Assembly: GCA_001936135.1 (NCBI GenBank) | Contig: CP012813.1 | Coordinates: 1,984,001 to 2,048,000 of the forward strand | Length of the DNA stretch: 64,000 bases | Source of the DNA: Saccharomycopsis fibuligera x Saccharomycopsis cf. fibuligera | Lineage: Eukaryota > Ascomycota > Saccharomycetes > Ascoideales > Saccharomycopsidaceae | Direction: 5' to 3' | Shown here: positions 55,363-64,000 of the stretch, one piece after another | How the letters are laid out: each line of letters begins with the position of its first letter | Position numbering within the stretch: position 1 is the first letter of the stretch | Notes under the pieces: generated by a model | What the model was told of the DNA's origin: nothing | The model's database searches: none | The model's input: only the letters and a program-made list of their open reading frames with translations | Made by a program: the position numbers and the translations under genes

Positions 55363-55421
55363 GTCGTCTAGACTATATTAAATGCTTCGCAAAAGTGAGT
55401 CGTCTAGACTATATTAAATGC
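55350..55421. repeat. Perfect 36-bp tandem duplication spanning the monooxygenase stop codon
   Basis: Copy 1 is 55350-55385 and copy 2 is 55386-55421, identical in all 36 bases. Copy 1 contains the TGA stop (55360-55362); four further matching bases follow copy 2. Confidence 0.95.
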
Positions 55422-56289
55422 TTCGTTTTGCTTTGTTTCTTGATTTTTTGATTTAATTTAATTTTGCCGCTGAATTGTTTTGTTTTCTTGTTGACATACC
55501 GTACATAAAATCGATCATACACTTTTGCCGTTCATATTCAAAGTCAATTGTTGAAATAGAAATTGGTAATAAATTCGATTGCTTTAGTAGACAATGCTGA
55601 CATCGTCGGAAATTCCCATGCTTACTGTCTAACTACAGACAAGCACTGACCTATACAGAGTAAAATTCATTGAAATAAAAACTATGATATAGAAACCCAA
55701 TTAAATAATCGCTGCCAAGACGCAAATACAAGCTACAAGCAATGAAAAAACAATTAATTCCTGAAAAGTGAAAAAGACGTAGATTAACTATTTAAGAACT
55801 ACACTAGCACGTCAGTCACACCTTACAAGCGCCGACATATCCAACCGTAATTTCCAACCGTAATTTCCAACCACAAGGATGCCATTGAGACAAAACCAAG
55901 CAATCAGGGTTGAATAACCGCCCAGTCTTTAATAATAACTTGTAGGCCGTAGACGTGAACCAGTATAATGTAATCCCTTCGCTAATAAAAGCTAAATAAA
56001 TCTAGTACTCTGTTGATAGTTAAAACCGAACACGCTCATCCAACAAACGCAGCCAAGCCAGAGAAGTTTCCAAAGAAAACAGCTCACTTTACTTTGTCTT
56101 TAGTGAACAGAAGGCGCGAACCAGAGTAGCAAACATCTTCCCTCTGTATTGCCTACTTCAAAGGCAGGACAAATACATTTTTTAACAAACAATTTAAATC
56201 TCAGCAAAGTGATTTGTAGAAACAAACGTAAACGAGAAAAAAAAACGAAAAAAGAAATTGCTGGGGATCGTGGCCTTTTATAGATTTTT

Positions 56290-56560
56290 ATAAGATATCA
56301 GAAGGCGGACAAGGACCGGATTTCCGTTACGGTAATACCTGTACATGTAGTGCCGGGCAACGTGGCCGGGCCACCGGTGGCGGTGCTGGAGGATACTCGC
56401 TAACGCATCGAGCTATCTATCTTCAGCACAAGCTCAGCAGTAAAGGTGACAGGTCGAAAGGGGGTGTTGCTCCCTAGCGTTGATCCTGGCAGTGGGACGT
56501 CAGCTTGCCTGGGGAGCGCTGGATCAGTGGTGGAAGCTTTGGGAAAATCCAGTTTTCAGA
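56290..56560. other. GC-rich, hairpin-rich island, candidate structured RNA or regulatory element
   Basis: Contains a perfect palindrome GCCACCGGTGGC (56370-56381), a GGGGG-TGTTG-CTCCC hairpin (56460-56474) and TGATCC/GGATCA arms (56481-56486, 56521-56526) enclosing GGCA/TGCC. A TTTT follows at about 56553. There is no ORF. It sits between convergent genes, where promoter function is not expected. I could not match it to SRP, RNase P, MRP or snRNA sequences I know, so the identity is open. Confidence 0.35.
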
Positions 56561-56698
56561 CAGCCAGTGTGTCTAGATTAACAGCAATTGCAACACTGTG
56601 GTGATATATATATATATTATTATTATTATTATGTGAGAAGTATCACAGTTAAATCAAGATATAGTCTATTGAGACACGAGGATTAAGTATACACAAGT

Positions 56699-56699
<1 letters not shown>

Positions 56700-56731
<32 letters not shown>
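56700..56731. repeat. T32 homopolymer
   Basis: Uninterrupted T run about 100 bp beyond the zinc-ribbon gene stop. Confidence 0.95.
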
Positions 56732-56734
<3 letters not shown>

Positions 56735-56827
56735 TACAAATCAGCTGTGCTAATATGAGATTACTCAATTCAGAATAAATCAATTCAACTGTTGACTGGG
56801 CCCAATCAAGTGTCTGGAAAGGGCCAT

Positions 56828-57073
56828 CTAAAAAGCAGGAACATTTATCACAAGCTCATCTATTCCTTTACAGCCTGTGCACAATACGTGATTGCAAGTA
56901 TCGCACTGGCAAAGCGGCTCTTCTGCATGCTTATAAAGATCTTTCTTTAATATTATATTCATCGTGGACTTGCACTGGCAGCAGAGCCATCGCACAGCTG
57001 GTTCTGGGATTGTGTTTGGGTATTCTTTTTCCATGTCAAGTACGTAATTTTTTGTGGTTGCGGAGTTGCTCAT
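56828..57073 (-). CDS. Small double-zinc-ribbon-like protein, 81 aa
   Basis: ATG at 57073. Eight cysteines in ribbon-like pairs: W29-L-C31-C32-Q-C34, then C55-Q-C57-D-T-C60-N-H62 and C65-T-G-C68. WxCCxC followed by a CxxCxHxxCxxC-like block is the pattern of small fungal double-zinc-ribbon proteins. A short acidic/hydrophobic C-terminus (DELVINVPAF) follows. Function unknown. It could bind metal or nucleic acid. No paralogue is visible in the window. The cysteine pattern, not length, makes this credible. Confidence 0.7.
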   Translation of the reverse strand: MSNSATTKNYVLDMEKEYPNTIPEPAVRWLCCQCKSTMNIILKKDLYKHAEEPLCQCDTCNHVLCTGCKGIDELVINVPAF

Positions 57074-57369
57074 ACTCGTGTTTATGTCTGCGATTATTTT
57101 TTTTTTTTTTGTGTTAAAAGTACAATGCGTCTAGATAAGCTTAAGTCTAGCAAGTCCTTAAAGTTGACCATTTTGCCGACCACTGATGCGAACTACGTGT
57201 ATCTTCAATCTTGGTTTATTAAGAATGTGTCTCTTTTGTGGAGTTTGCGATCTTTGATTGGAGTTTGTGCGACATTTCACTTTTCTCACTGGAAGCCAAG
57301 TCAATCGGCTTGAGCATCTACTCCAATTTTTTCGGCTTCCACGCTTAGTTACAGCAACCTGCATGTCGC

Positions 57370-57407
<38 letters not shown>

Positions 57408-57848
57408 CAGCCCTCGAGATTCCATTCTCAACATGCACGAATATTGCTGATGGCCAGCTCCTCCAAAATAATATTAAAAAGCAGACTAAAACTGTAGACC
57501 ATGGCAGGGGTGCTAAAAGTGAATCTATTTTGAACGTTAAAGTTGCTGTCCGAGCCTCCTGGGGCTGGAATAGACACAGGCACTGATAGTTTTATATAGA
57601 ATTAGCAACAAGCGAATACAAACGAAAAGAGAACTGTTAGAAATAAAAGTAATGTAATATTGACTAATAAAGTAAGAAAAAAAAAAAAAAAAAAGGGAAA
57701 ATAGAGTATTCTAAACCTAGGGAGAATATAGTAGAATGACAACAACTAATTATTTTGAATATATAAAAGCTTAAAAACAAAAGCAACAAGAGAGAGACAG
57801 AGAAAATAGAATTTGAAAAGAAAATAAAAATCATAAAATCCTTGTTCA
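57074..57848. other. Intergenic, promoter of zinc-ribbon gene / 3' flank of ACS transporter
   Basis: 775 bp with T36 (57372-57407) and an A18 run near 57677-57694. Short frames here are not credible. Confidence 0.6.
57372..57407. repeat. T36 homopolymer
   Basis: Uninterrupted T run. Confidence 0.95.
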
Positions 57849-59417
57849 TTAAGTAATGTAAAAGAAATGCTTTTGGTTGTAATCAGTAACATCCATAAGT
57901 TGCTCATCTTCAAGCCCACCGACTTGCAAAATATCTTTACCATCATTTTCTTCTTTAGCAATAATTTTTCTCTTCAACCTGTTCATTCTATCAGCAACAG
58001 CCCAATAAGCTAAACTTATAAACATACAAGCACAGTATGCCACAAGCATGGAAATGAACCCACCAGTGTATCTTGGTGCTTGGTTAGATCTGAAAGTTTG
58101 CGTCCCTGTAATTGCACCCCCACAGTATCCCAAATAGTTAAAACCATAAGTGACGGCTTTCTTGGTGTTACCAGCAGTATTCGCTTGAACGCATGACATC
58201 ATGACAATATAAGAAGCGAAATAAAAATACATCATGTATAACCCAACAAGTTGTGCTGCAGTGTTTGAATGAGGACAAGAGTAGCAGACTATTGCTCCAA
58301 TCAATGGAATGATTAGCGAGATGAAAGCGGTTAAACATCTACGATTAACCCATCGAGCAGCAACCCAGCTGAAAAAAAAAGAGGAAATTGAAGCTAACAC
58401 TCCAGTTGGCATCCCCATAAGAGAAGACTCAACTGATGAAAAACCCAAATTTTTGATAATAATACTAGAAAAGGTGCTAAGCCCACCGTTTGGAACATTA
58501 ATCCCAAAATTGAACAACATGATGAGGTAAGTGCGGACATCAAGGAATGACTCGGCCACTTGTTGCCATTTCCACGAAGAAGAAGACACGCCAGTAGAAT
58601 TAGCAGCTACCCGTTTAACCATGAACACCTTTTCTCTGATTGTAAGGAACTTGGCGTTAATTGGGGAATCTGGAAGGAAATATAACATAAACACGGACCA
58701 AACAAATGAAATGCATCCCACCAATATGTAAATGTATTTCCACGTTGGAATTGCATCACCGAAAGTTGTGGCTAATGAGGTCAATGCGCCATTAATAACC
58801 GATGATGCAAAAGCAAAGATAAGAGCAGTACGATGTGGCGATTCGGATTTTAGATAGAAAACCGAAACCATTAATGAACAACCAGGAACAATAACACATT
58901 CCACCATTCCCATGAGAAACCGCAATACTGCCAAACCAGCAAAATTATGACACGCACATTGAAGTAAAGTGAAACTGGACCATAAAAGTGACGAGACGGC
59001 AATAACTTTACCAGTGGGGAATCGTTGTACCAAATATGACATTGGCCACATACCGACTAAAGAACCAATGAAAAGAATAGAACTAAGCCAAGAGTATTGT
59101 TGGCCATGAAGATTATTGTCTTCTCTTAAGTTAAAGATTGCAGCGGTACCAAGACTAACTTTATCGACTGCACCCATGGTAGCGGTGAAAAATAGACATG
59201 GAAGCAATAGCCAGTCAGTTTTTCTAATGGCTCTCTTTTCTTCTGCTGGTGAAAGGGGGTCATATTTGCCGTCATGGTCAAGTAAGAAAATTGCTGCATC
59301 ATCAGCTTCATTTTCTATGACTTTGAGTTGTCCCTGTGCAGTTTCTATTGCTTCGGCTTCCACTCGCAGCATTGATCCAGCTTTAGTATCCGACTTTGGT
59401 GATGCTGTAGGTTGCAT
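57849..59417 (-). CDS. MFS anion:cation symporter (Dal5/Seo1/Soa1 family)
   Basis: 522 residues. An acidic cytosolic N-terminus (1-55) leads to ...SPAEEKRAIRKTDWLLLPCLFFTATMGAVDKVSLG, the hallmark first helix of the ACS family. Then LRFLMGMVECVIVPGCSLMVSVFYLKSESPHRTALIF, YFLPDSPINAKFLTIREKVFMVKRV, and a late block NTAGNTKKAVTYGFNYLGYCGGAITGTQTFRSNQAPRYTGGF. Twelve helices are expected. In Saccharomyces the family includes Dal5 (allantoate), Seo1 and Soa1 (YIL166C, inorganic sulfur and sulfonates). The clustering with a sulfonate dioxygenase favours a sulfonate or related anion, but residues alone do not decide. Confidence 0.9.
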   Translation of the reverse strand: MQPTASPKSDTKAGSMLRVEAEAIETAQGQLKVIENEADDAAIFLLDHDGKYDPLSPAEEKRAIRKTDWLLLPCLFFTATMGAVDKVSLGTAAIFNLREDNNLHGQQYSWLSSILFIGSLVGMWPMSYLVQRFPTGKVIAVSSLLWSSFTLLQCACHNFAGLAVLRFLMGMVECVIVPGCSLMVSVFYLKSESPHRTALIFAFASSVINGALTSLATTFGDAIPTWKYIYILVGCISFVWSVFMLYFLPDSPINAKFLTIREKVFMVKRVAANSTGVSSSSWKWQQVAESFLDVRTYLIMLFNFGINVPNGGLSTFSSIIIKNLGFSSVESSLMGMPTGVLASISSFFFSWVAARWVNRRCLTAFISLIIPLIGAIVCYSCPHSNTAAQLVGLYMMYFYFASYIVMMSCVQANTAGNTKKAVTYGFNYLGYCGGAITGTQTFRSNQAPRYTGGFISMLVAYCACMFISLAYWAVADRMNRLKRKIIAKEENDGKDILQVGGLEDEQLMDVTDYNQKHFFYIT

Positions 59418-60553
59418 TATGTGTTCCCTAAATCTGTTGAACTAGTGTTTATGTTAAAGTGTTGAAGTTGGTACGAGGTATCAGAATCATAATATACACA
59501 AACATCTAAGTGAAATTTGGCAGGAATCAATGCTCAATAAATAGTACATATTTTCTTTTTGTGGGGTTAAACAGATAAGATAAAGATGACCGTAGTTTGA
59601 CATATTTTCCTCTTTCAGATAAAAGATCTAGAAATTAAACTGTTGTTAATTTTTGTAGACTATCTTTGGATAAGCATCCCAAAACTCAAAGCTTAGTCGG
59701 TTGCACCTAATGCTGGTTCTTCATGTGAACCACCGCTTCCATAATTGATTTCTTCGCAAAATTTGACATTTAGCAACCATTTTCGTTTTGTCAAGTAGCG
59801 CAAAAAAAGAAGGCTCTTATCACTATGTCAAGAAAAGGTTCAGCGGGGAGCTCGCTGGCTCCAAGGAATGTCGATACGAGCTGCTGTTGGCCGTTGTGAC
59901 TACTAAGGGAACTGGCAGCTAAACTATTGCTTGAAAGAAGGTGCAGACGACGATGTCTGCGGCTCTGCAGAAACTCATGCAGGTGTTAATCACAATAAAA
60001 AAAAAAAAACGCGCCTCGATAATGCGGCTCAACGCAGAGTTCCGAGGGTTTTTAACGGTTCGATCATTAACTATCGATATCAGATCATCACGGCTCATTG
60101 AGACTATAACGGGAAATTTTGCGGATGGTTTACTATCTAGCAGATTTAAACATTAGAATAAAAAATGCTTAGATGGTTTGCCTCAAAAAGAAAGCAAGAT
60201 TTGATCATTGATTTGCTAGTGCTTACGATAGCTATTTACATACATAGGGGTTTACCGTAAGCTTCTGCTATCGTGGCGGCAGCCATATCTAACATGTTGG
60301 GCTCTAGGTTGTTTAATCATTAAAGGCAATTTAAAATTTAGAGTAAAAAAGACTAGAGAAGCTTAATGTCTAAAGAAATGAATTAAACTGCACGAGTTGC
60401 AAGAAAGCTACAAAAACAAATTTGTCTAAAGAAATGTTTAGCGTTTATTATTTACTATTCAACATCTAGCTTTGAGTGTGATAAACGTAGGAATTTTTTT
60501 ATTTTATTTTATTAATGCTTTGAAGTAATGCAGTAGTGGCAGAAAAACAGTAT
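59418..60553. other. Intergenic between ACS transporter and FAD oxidoreductase
   Basis: 1.14 kb. Transporter promoter and oxidase 3' end. A G/C-richer stretch lies at about 59835-60070. No gene seen. Confidence 0.6.
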
Positions 60554-61870
60554 TCAGAGCTTTGCATTAACCCATTTTTTAATATCTTTGATGTCTTCGA
60601 CTTTGTTATTACCCCCGAGTCTTCCTTGTAAATGGAACACGTCTCTGTTGATTGCAGTTTCTGGTCTCCAAGACCATGCTTTTCTTTTATCTTCTGAAAT
60701 CCCTTCTGGCCCATTTATAACAAGCTCAGAAAGATAGTTGCCAATGATAGGCATATATTTGAACCCTTTCCCAGAGTCACCGGTTCCTAATACCAACCCC
60801 TTGTGTTTTGGGTGGTCACCAAAAAGGAATCTACGGTCGACAGTATCAGTACACCAGCAAATCTTGGCCACAGAAAATGGCCTTTCTGCAAATTGTGGAT
60901 AGACTTGTTTCACAAAGCTTCTAATGTATTTTTCGGCTTCTAACGGTAGCTGGTTTCTGTATTCTGGAATGGAAACTGGGCCTTTGTTAGTAGAGTTCTT
61001 ACTCATGTTGATCAATCCTGGAAATTCATTGCAAATCTTGAGCTCGTTGTTAGAATCTGGCTCAAAGAAGAAACCTTCGTCAAGATTCAACACTACTGGA
61101 GAATCTTTGAGCAATTTGGCTTCGCTTTCAGAAAGCTTAATATGACCGACAGTCCAAGCTTTGGCAAGCAATTGCCCTTCAAATTCTAAAAGGTTAACAG
61201 AGCTAGCACCGGCCGCCAACACTGTTTTGGTGGCATATATAAGCTGTCCCGAGTATGTCTTTACCCCAAGAACAGCACCGTCATCGCCAAAAATAAAAGA
61301 ATCAGCAGAATCAACAACAACTTTTGCGCCAAGTTTCACACACTCTTCACCGGCTCTTCTCAATGCATAACTAGCAAACACCCAGCCACAATCTTCTTTG
61401 TGATGATATCCAACCCAACCCGTAAATCTGGTATCTTTCAAGTTGAGATGCTCTAAGCTGAGTTCATAGGACTCGAGTTTCAAAAGCTTGGCAAAGTCCT
61501 GGGGAGTATTAAGGTCTGTGATATCTTTTCCTTCTTTTTTCAAGATTCCTTTTCTATATTTTATTTCGTCAACAGCTTCAGCTCCTGTACCAGCATATAT
61601 GATACCCGTTTCATGGTAAGCTGGTTTATATACAGGATCATTTTTCCATTTTGCTAAAGCCTCGAGTGCTAATTTTGAATCAAATTCGTCTTGCACTCGG
61701 CTTTGCAAAATTTTGTTGACATCGTTACCAGCAGATAATGGAGAAGGAACTGGATATGGATCTAAAATGGTCAAATTTTTGTGACCTTTGCGTAAGAGCT
61801 CAAGAGCAGTGGACAAGCCAAAAGTTCCTGCTCCGACAATCAAAACATGTTCTTCTGGGGATAAAGCCAT
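60554..61870 (-). CDS. FAD-dependent amine oxidase (fructosyl-amino-acid / pipecolate / saccharopine oxidase-like)
   Basis: 438 residues from ATG 61870 (MALSPEEHVLIVGAGTFGLSTALELL); the upstream extension starts with TTG only. The dinucleotide fold GAGTFG is at 13-18. SAGNDVNKILQS is the characteristic FAD-contacting segment of the fungal fructosyl amino acid oxidase/L-pipecolate oxidase group. CWCTDTVDRRFLFGDHP carries a Cys at the usual place for covalent flavin attachment, and GTGDSGKGFKYMPIIG is the C-terminal FAD motif. It would oxidise a secondary amine to an imine with H2O2. The C-terminus WVNAKL is not an obvious SKL-type peroxisomal signal, though AKL itself is a PTS1 variant, so peroxisomal targeting is plausible. 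Divergent from a Zn2Cys6 regulator. Confidence 0.9.
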   Translation of the reverse strand: MALSPEEHVLIVGAGTFGLSTALELLRKGHKNLTILDPYPVPSPLSAGNDVNKILQSRVQDEFDSKLALEALAKWKNDPVYKPAYHETGIIYAGTGAEAVDEIKYRKGILKKEGKDITDLNTPQDFAKLLKLESYELSLEHLNLKDTRFTGWVGYHHKEDCGWVFASYALRRAGEECVKLGAKVVVDSADSFIFGDDGAVLGVKTYSGQLIYATKTVLAAGASSVNLLEFEGQLLAKAWTVGHIKLSESEAKLLKDSPVVLNLDEGFFFEPDSNNELKICNEFPGLINMSKNSTNKGPVSIPEYRNQLPLEAEKYIRSFVKQVYPQFAERPFSVAKICWCTDTVDRRFLFGDHPKHKGLVLGTGDSGKGFKYMPIIGNYLSELVINGPEGISEDKRKAWSWRPETAINRDVFHLQGRLGGNNKVEDIKDIKKWVNAKL

Positions 61871-62639
61871 ATTAAAATTGTAACAATTTGTGTGCCTGTT
61901 TGCCAACTGTGTAATGTGCAGGGGTTGTCTTGTGGTGCGTGTGTATTTTGTTGAATTGATACAGACGATTGATAGAGAGTTGTTGGAACTTGCGATAATT
62001 TATACCACTTGAAGAACAGGCAAACAGAAAGTATGGGCTGAATCCTCGAGGAAGCAGAACCTTACATAGGTGATCAGGCCAAATCAACAAATTCCATACC
62101 TGTTGATTGACTGTGGTTGCTGTGTATCCGTGAATGATCTCACGAGTTACGGCTAAAATATCCACATTTCTTGTAGCCATTACTGCAGCCATTGCCTCGG
62201 ACGAGCCAATCGATTCGCTTCGTTTGGACCTTCCCAGCCGTTTTGACGTATTACCCGGGAAGATACCCTATCTGGAAGCATATGACTGCGTTAGGCTGCA
62301 GTAGACCGCATGCTATCAAGCTAGCGGAAATGCGGTTGTAAACCAAGAAAGAGGGTGAATGTTTACGTCCTTGAACACCCCCGGAAGCAGATATGACATA
62401 TTTTTTTCCCCGAGGATATACAGCCGCGATAAAAGAACAAGGAGCTAATCTCCATGACCATACCCGGAGAAGATGCAGATTTGATAGACCAAAGGCTAGC
62501 TAAATTCACAACATGTTTCAAAAATTATAACAACCTGGTGTCGTAAAGTAATAAGAATGCTTTGTTATTGACTTATCTTGCTTCCATATTTCCAAGTCTT
62601 ACCACTTGGTATACTGTCAAGAGTGGCAGTGTTCTCGCC
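61871..62639. other. Divergent promoter FAD oxidase / Zn2Cys6 regulator
   Basis: 769 bp, GC-richer in its second half, with three CCCGG/GAAG-type motifs between 62252 and 62472. Confidence 0.6.
62252..62472. promoter_or_regulatory. Three copies of a CCCGG(A/G)-GAAG-like element
   Basis: TACCCGGGAAGA at 62252-62263, ACCCCCGGAAGC at about 62377-62388 and TACCCGGAGAAG at 62461-62472, all in the same orientation. CCG/CGG cores suit a Zn2Cys6 factor, perhaps the one encoded next door (autoregulation). Inference. Confidence 0.45.
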
Positions 62640-64000
62640 ATGGGGAAAATCAAAACTTACTTCCCTAGAAGCCGGTCTGGTTGTGTAACATGCAAACAGA
62701 GGCGAGTCAAATGCGATGGTAAGTCGTTTTGAATATGCTTCAAGATGTTTGGGGAAATTACAGCTAACAAAATATTAGAGACACACCCTAAGTGCCAAAG
62801 ATGTTCTCGCTTGCACCTACATTGCAAATATGAGCAGCCTTTATACTGGGAGGACGATGCGCTCAAGAGGGGCATTACATTTGGCAGGTCTGACAAGGCA
62901 AGACAACAAAGAAAAGGTGAAACTGTTGAAGATCATGACAATGTACGGCTACTTAAAAGCCTTAAAGAAGGACAGTCTAATCATACCAAAAGAAAATATA
63001 ACTTGTTTATTAACAGCTCTAACAATGATTTTGTCAAGCTTTATTCTAGCCAAGAACCTGTAAAGCCTTCAACGCTTATTTCGGCACCAGTTAACGCCAA
63101 ACCAGCGTTAATAGTTCTGTCAGCTTCAGAAAGCGTTCTTCACAAGTACAGTCAAATCAGAGACACCCCTTTGTGCTCAATATCTAATACCGGTAGTATT
63201 GTTGATCTTCATAGCTTAGCATTGTTAGATGAAGAATTTAGAGATTTGTCGAATAGTATAATAAGGTCCTCAGAGGACAAGCCACTAATACCATTTCTAT
63301 CAAACTCTATTCCTAGGATGTTCTCTTCAACAGACTTAACTGCCAAAGATTCACAAAATTTTCATGAAATAGACAGCCAAAAAAGCTCTTTTCAAATTGA
63401 TGGTATTTTCTTGCAATCTTTCTCTTCTCCGCACTTGGCTCATATAACAAGGCCATCTTCCCCAACTTTGGATATTCCCAAAAACCCTCTCTTACTACCT
63501 CTGCTACTGTTAGCCCTGACACTTGGAAGTAGCTCCATGGTTGATGCGATTCATATAACCTCATTAGAACGAAGACTTTTGAATTATTTTATCGAGCACA
63601 TCTGCCCATATTGCGTATGCTATCCAAAAGTGAGCAAGAGAATATCTCAGTTCATACAAAATTACAGTTTACTTGTAAAAACTTCTGCAAAAATCAAACC
63701 TGAACTCAATCCATACTTATACTTGATTGTCCCATTATCCTTCCAGTCTATGCTAGTGAAGAAAGCAGTTATTGCAGCAAGTGCGAAACAGCTATTGCTT
63801 CTAGGAGAAGCAAGCTATGAAAAAACGGCAAAGACGTACTCTTATCAAGTATTAAAAGAGCTTCCTGGCGCTATAAACGCGAAACAGCAAAATAAAGATT
63901 CGAACTGGGATGACATTTTAGCAACAATGATTATGCTTTGCTTCATGGAAATTCTGGCAAATTGCAACAGCACATGGTTGGTTCATTTGAATGGGGCCAA
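62640..64000 (+). CDS. Zn2Cys6 transcription factor, N-terminal 433 residues (runs off right edge)
   Basis: Exon 1 is 62640-62718, the intron 62719-62778 (60 nt; donor GTAAGT, GCTAAC branch, ATTAG acceptor) and exon 2 62779 to the edge, open throughout. The intron lies inside the DNA-binding domain. Splicing restores a perfect binuclear cluster: GCVTCKQRRVKCDETHPKCQRC, then LHLHC, with six cysteines. WEDDALKRGITFGRS follows, common after the cluster in a large fungal subgroup. A Ser-rich middle leads into a fungal_trans_2-like region (MLCFMEI..NCNSTWLVHLNGA) at the edge. Several CTG codons fall in Ser-like contexts. It is probably the regulator of the divergent oxidase and possibly of the wider cluster. 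Confidence 0.93.

Larger units (their letters stand above)
55363..56827. other. Convergent intergenic with GC-rich structured island
   Basis: 1.46 kb between two gene 3' ends. The first 900 bp are AT-rich; about 56260-56585 is GC-rich and hairpin-rich. A TA/TTA repeat (56604-56631) and T32 (56700-56731) follow. Confidence 0.6.

Overview
The window is nuclear DNA of a budding yeast in the CTG-Ser (Debaryomycetaceae; Candida/Lodderomyces-like) lineage. It is AT-rich and packed with homopolymers and microsatellites. Introns are short, with GTATGT/GTAAGT donors and TACTAAC-type branch points. A probable complex I accessory subunit is present, which Saccharomyces lacks. CTG codons fall where the families expect serine (KRE9 codon 25, Zn2Cys6 factor near 63954). 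The exact species cannot be named from sequence alone. I saw no transposon, tRNA, rRNA or CRISPR.

Layout. 1-4 kb: the N-terminus of an Asn-rich protein running off the left edge (-), a three-exon mitochondrial gene (-) and KRE9 (-), facing a large PAS kinase PSK (+, 4016-8632). 9.5-19.3 kb: RIB4 (+), RSC7/NPL6 (+, with an unflagged first exon), TPD3 (-), LEU2 (+, with a perfect Leu3 site) and PMU1 (-). 22.3-35.9 kb: OTU1 (-), a DHA1 drug-transporter gene with a C-terminal frameshift (+), a small secreted protein (+), an F-box protein (-), a bacterial-looking isoprenylcysteine methyltransferase-like membrane protein (+) and a glycosylated secreted protein (-), separated by unusually long gene-free stretches. 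39.6-50.6 kb: RPL7 (-, two introns, the second hosting a C/D snoRNA), MMS4/EME1 (-), PRP20/RCC1 (-) and ENP1 (+).

51.3-64 kb is the most accessory part. A JLP1-type 2-oxoglutarate/sulfonate dioxygenase (-) is divergent from a flavin monooxygenase (+). These are followed by a tiny zinc-ribbon protein, an anion:cation symporter of the Dal5/Soa1 family, a fructosyl-amino-acid/pipecolate-oxidase-like flavoenzyme and a divergent Zn2Cys6 regulator cut by the right edge. I infer a catabolic neighbourhood for organosulfur and/or amine compounds with its own regulator.

The best leads are the snoRNA inside RPL7, which pairs with the 25S G805/A807 region; the spliced small genes that a plain ORF scan misses; the putative catabolic cluster with repeated promoter motifs; a GC-rich, hairpin-rich island between two convergent genes (about 56.3-56.55 kb); and the ICMT-like gene as a possible horizontal transfer.
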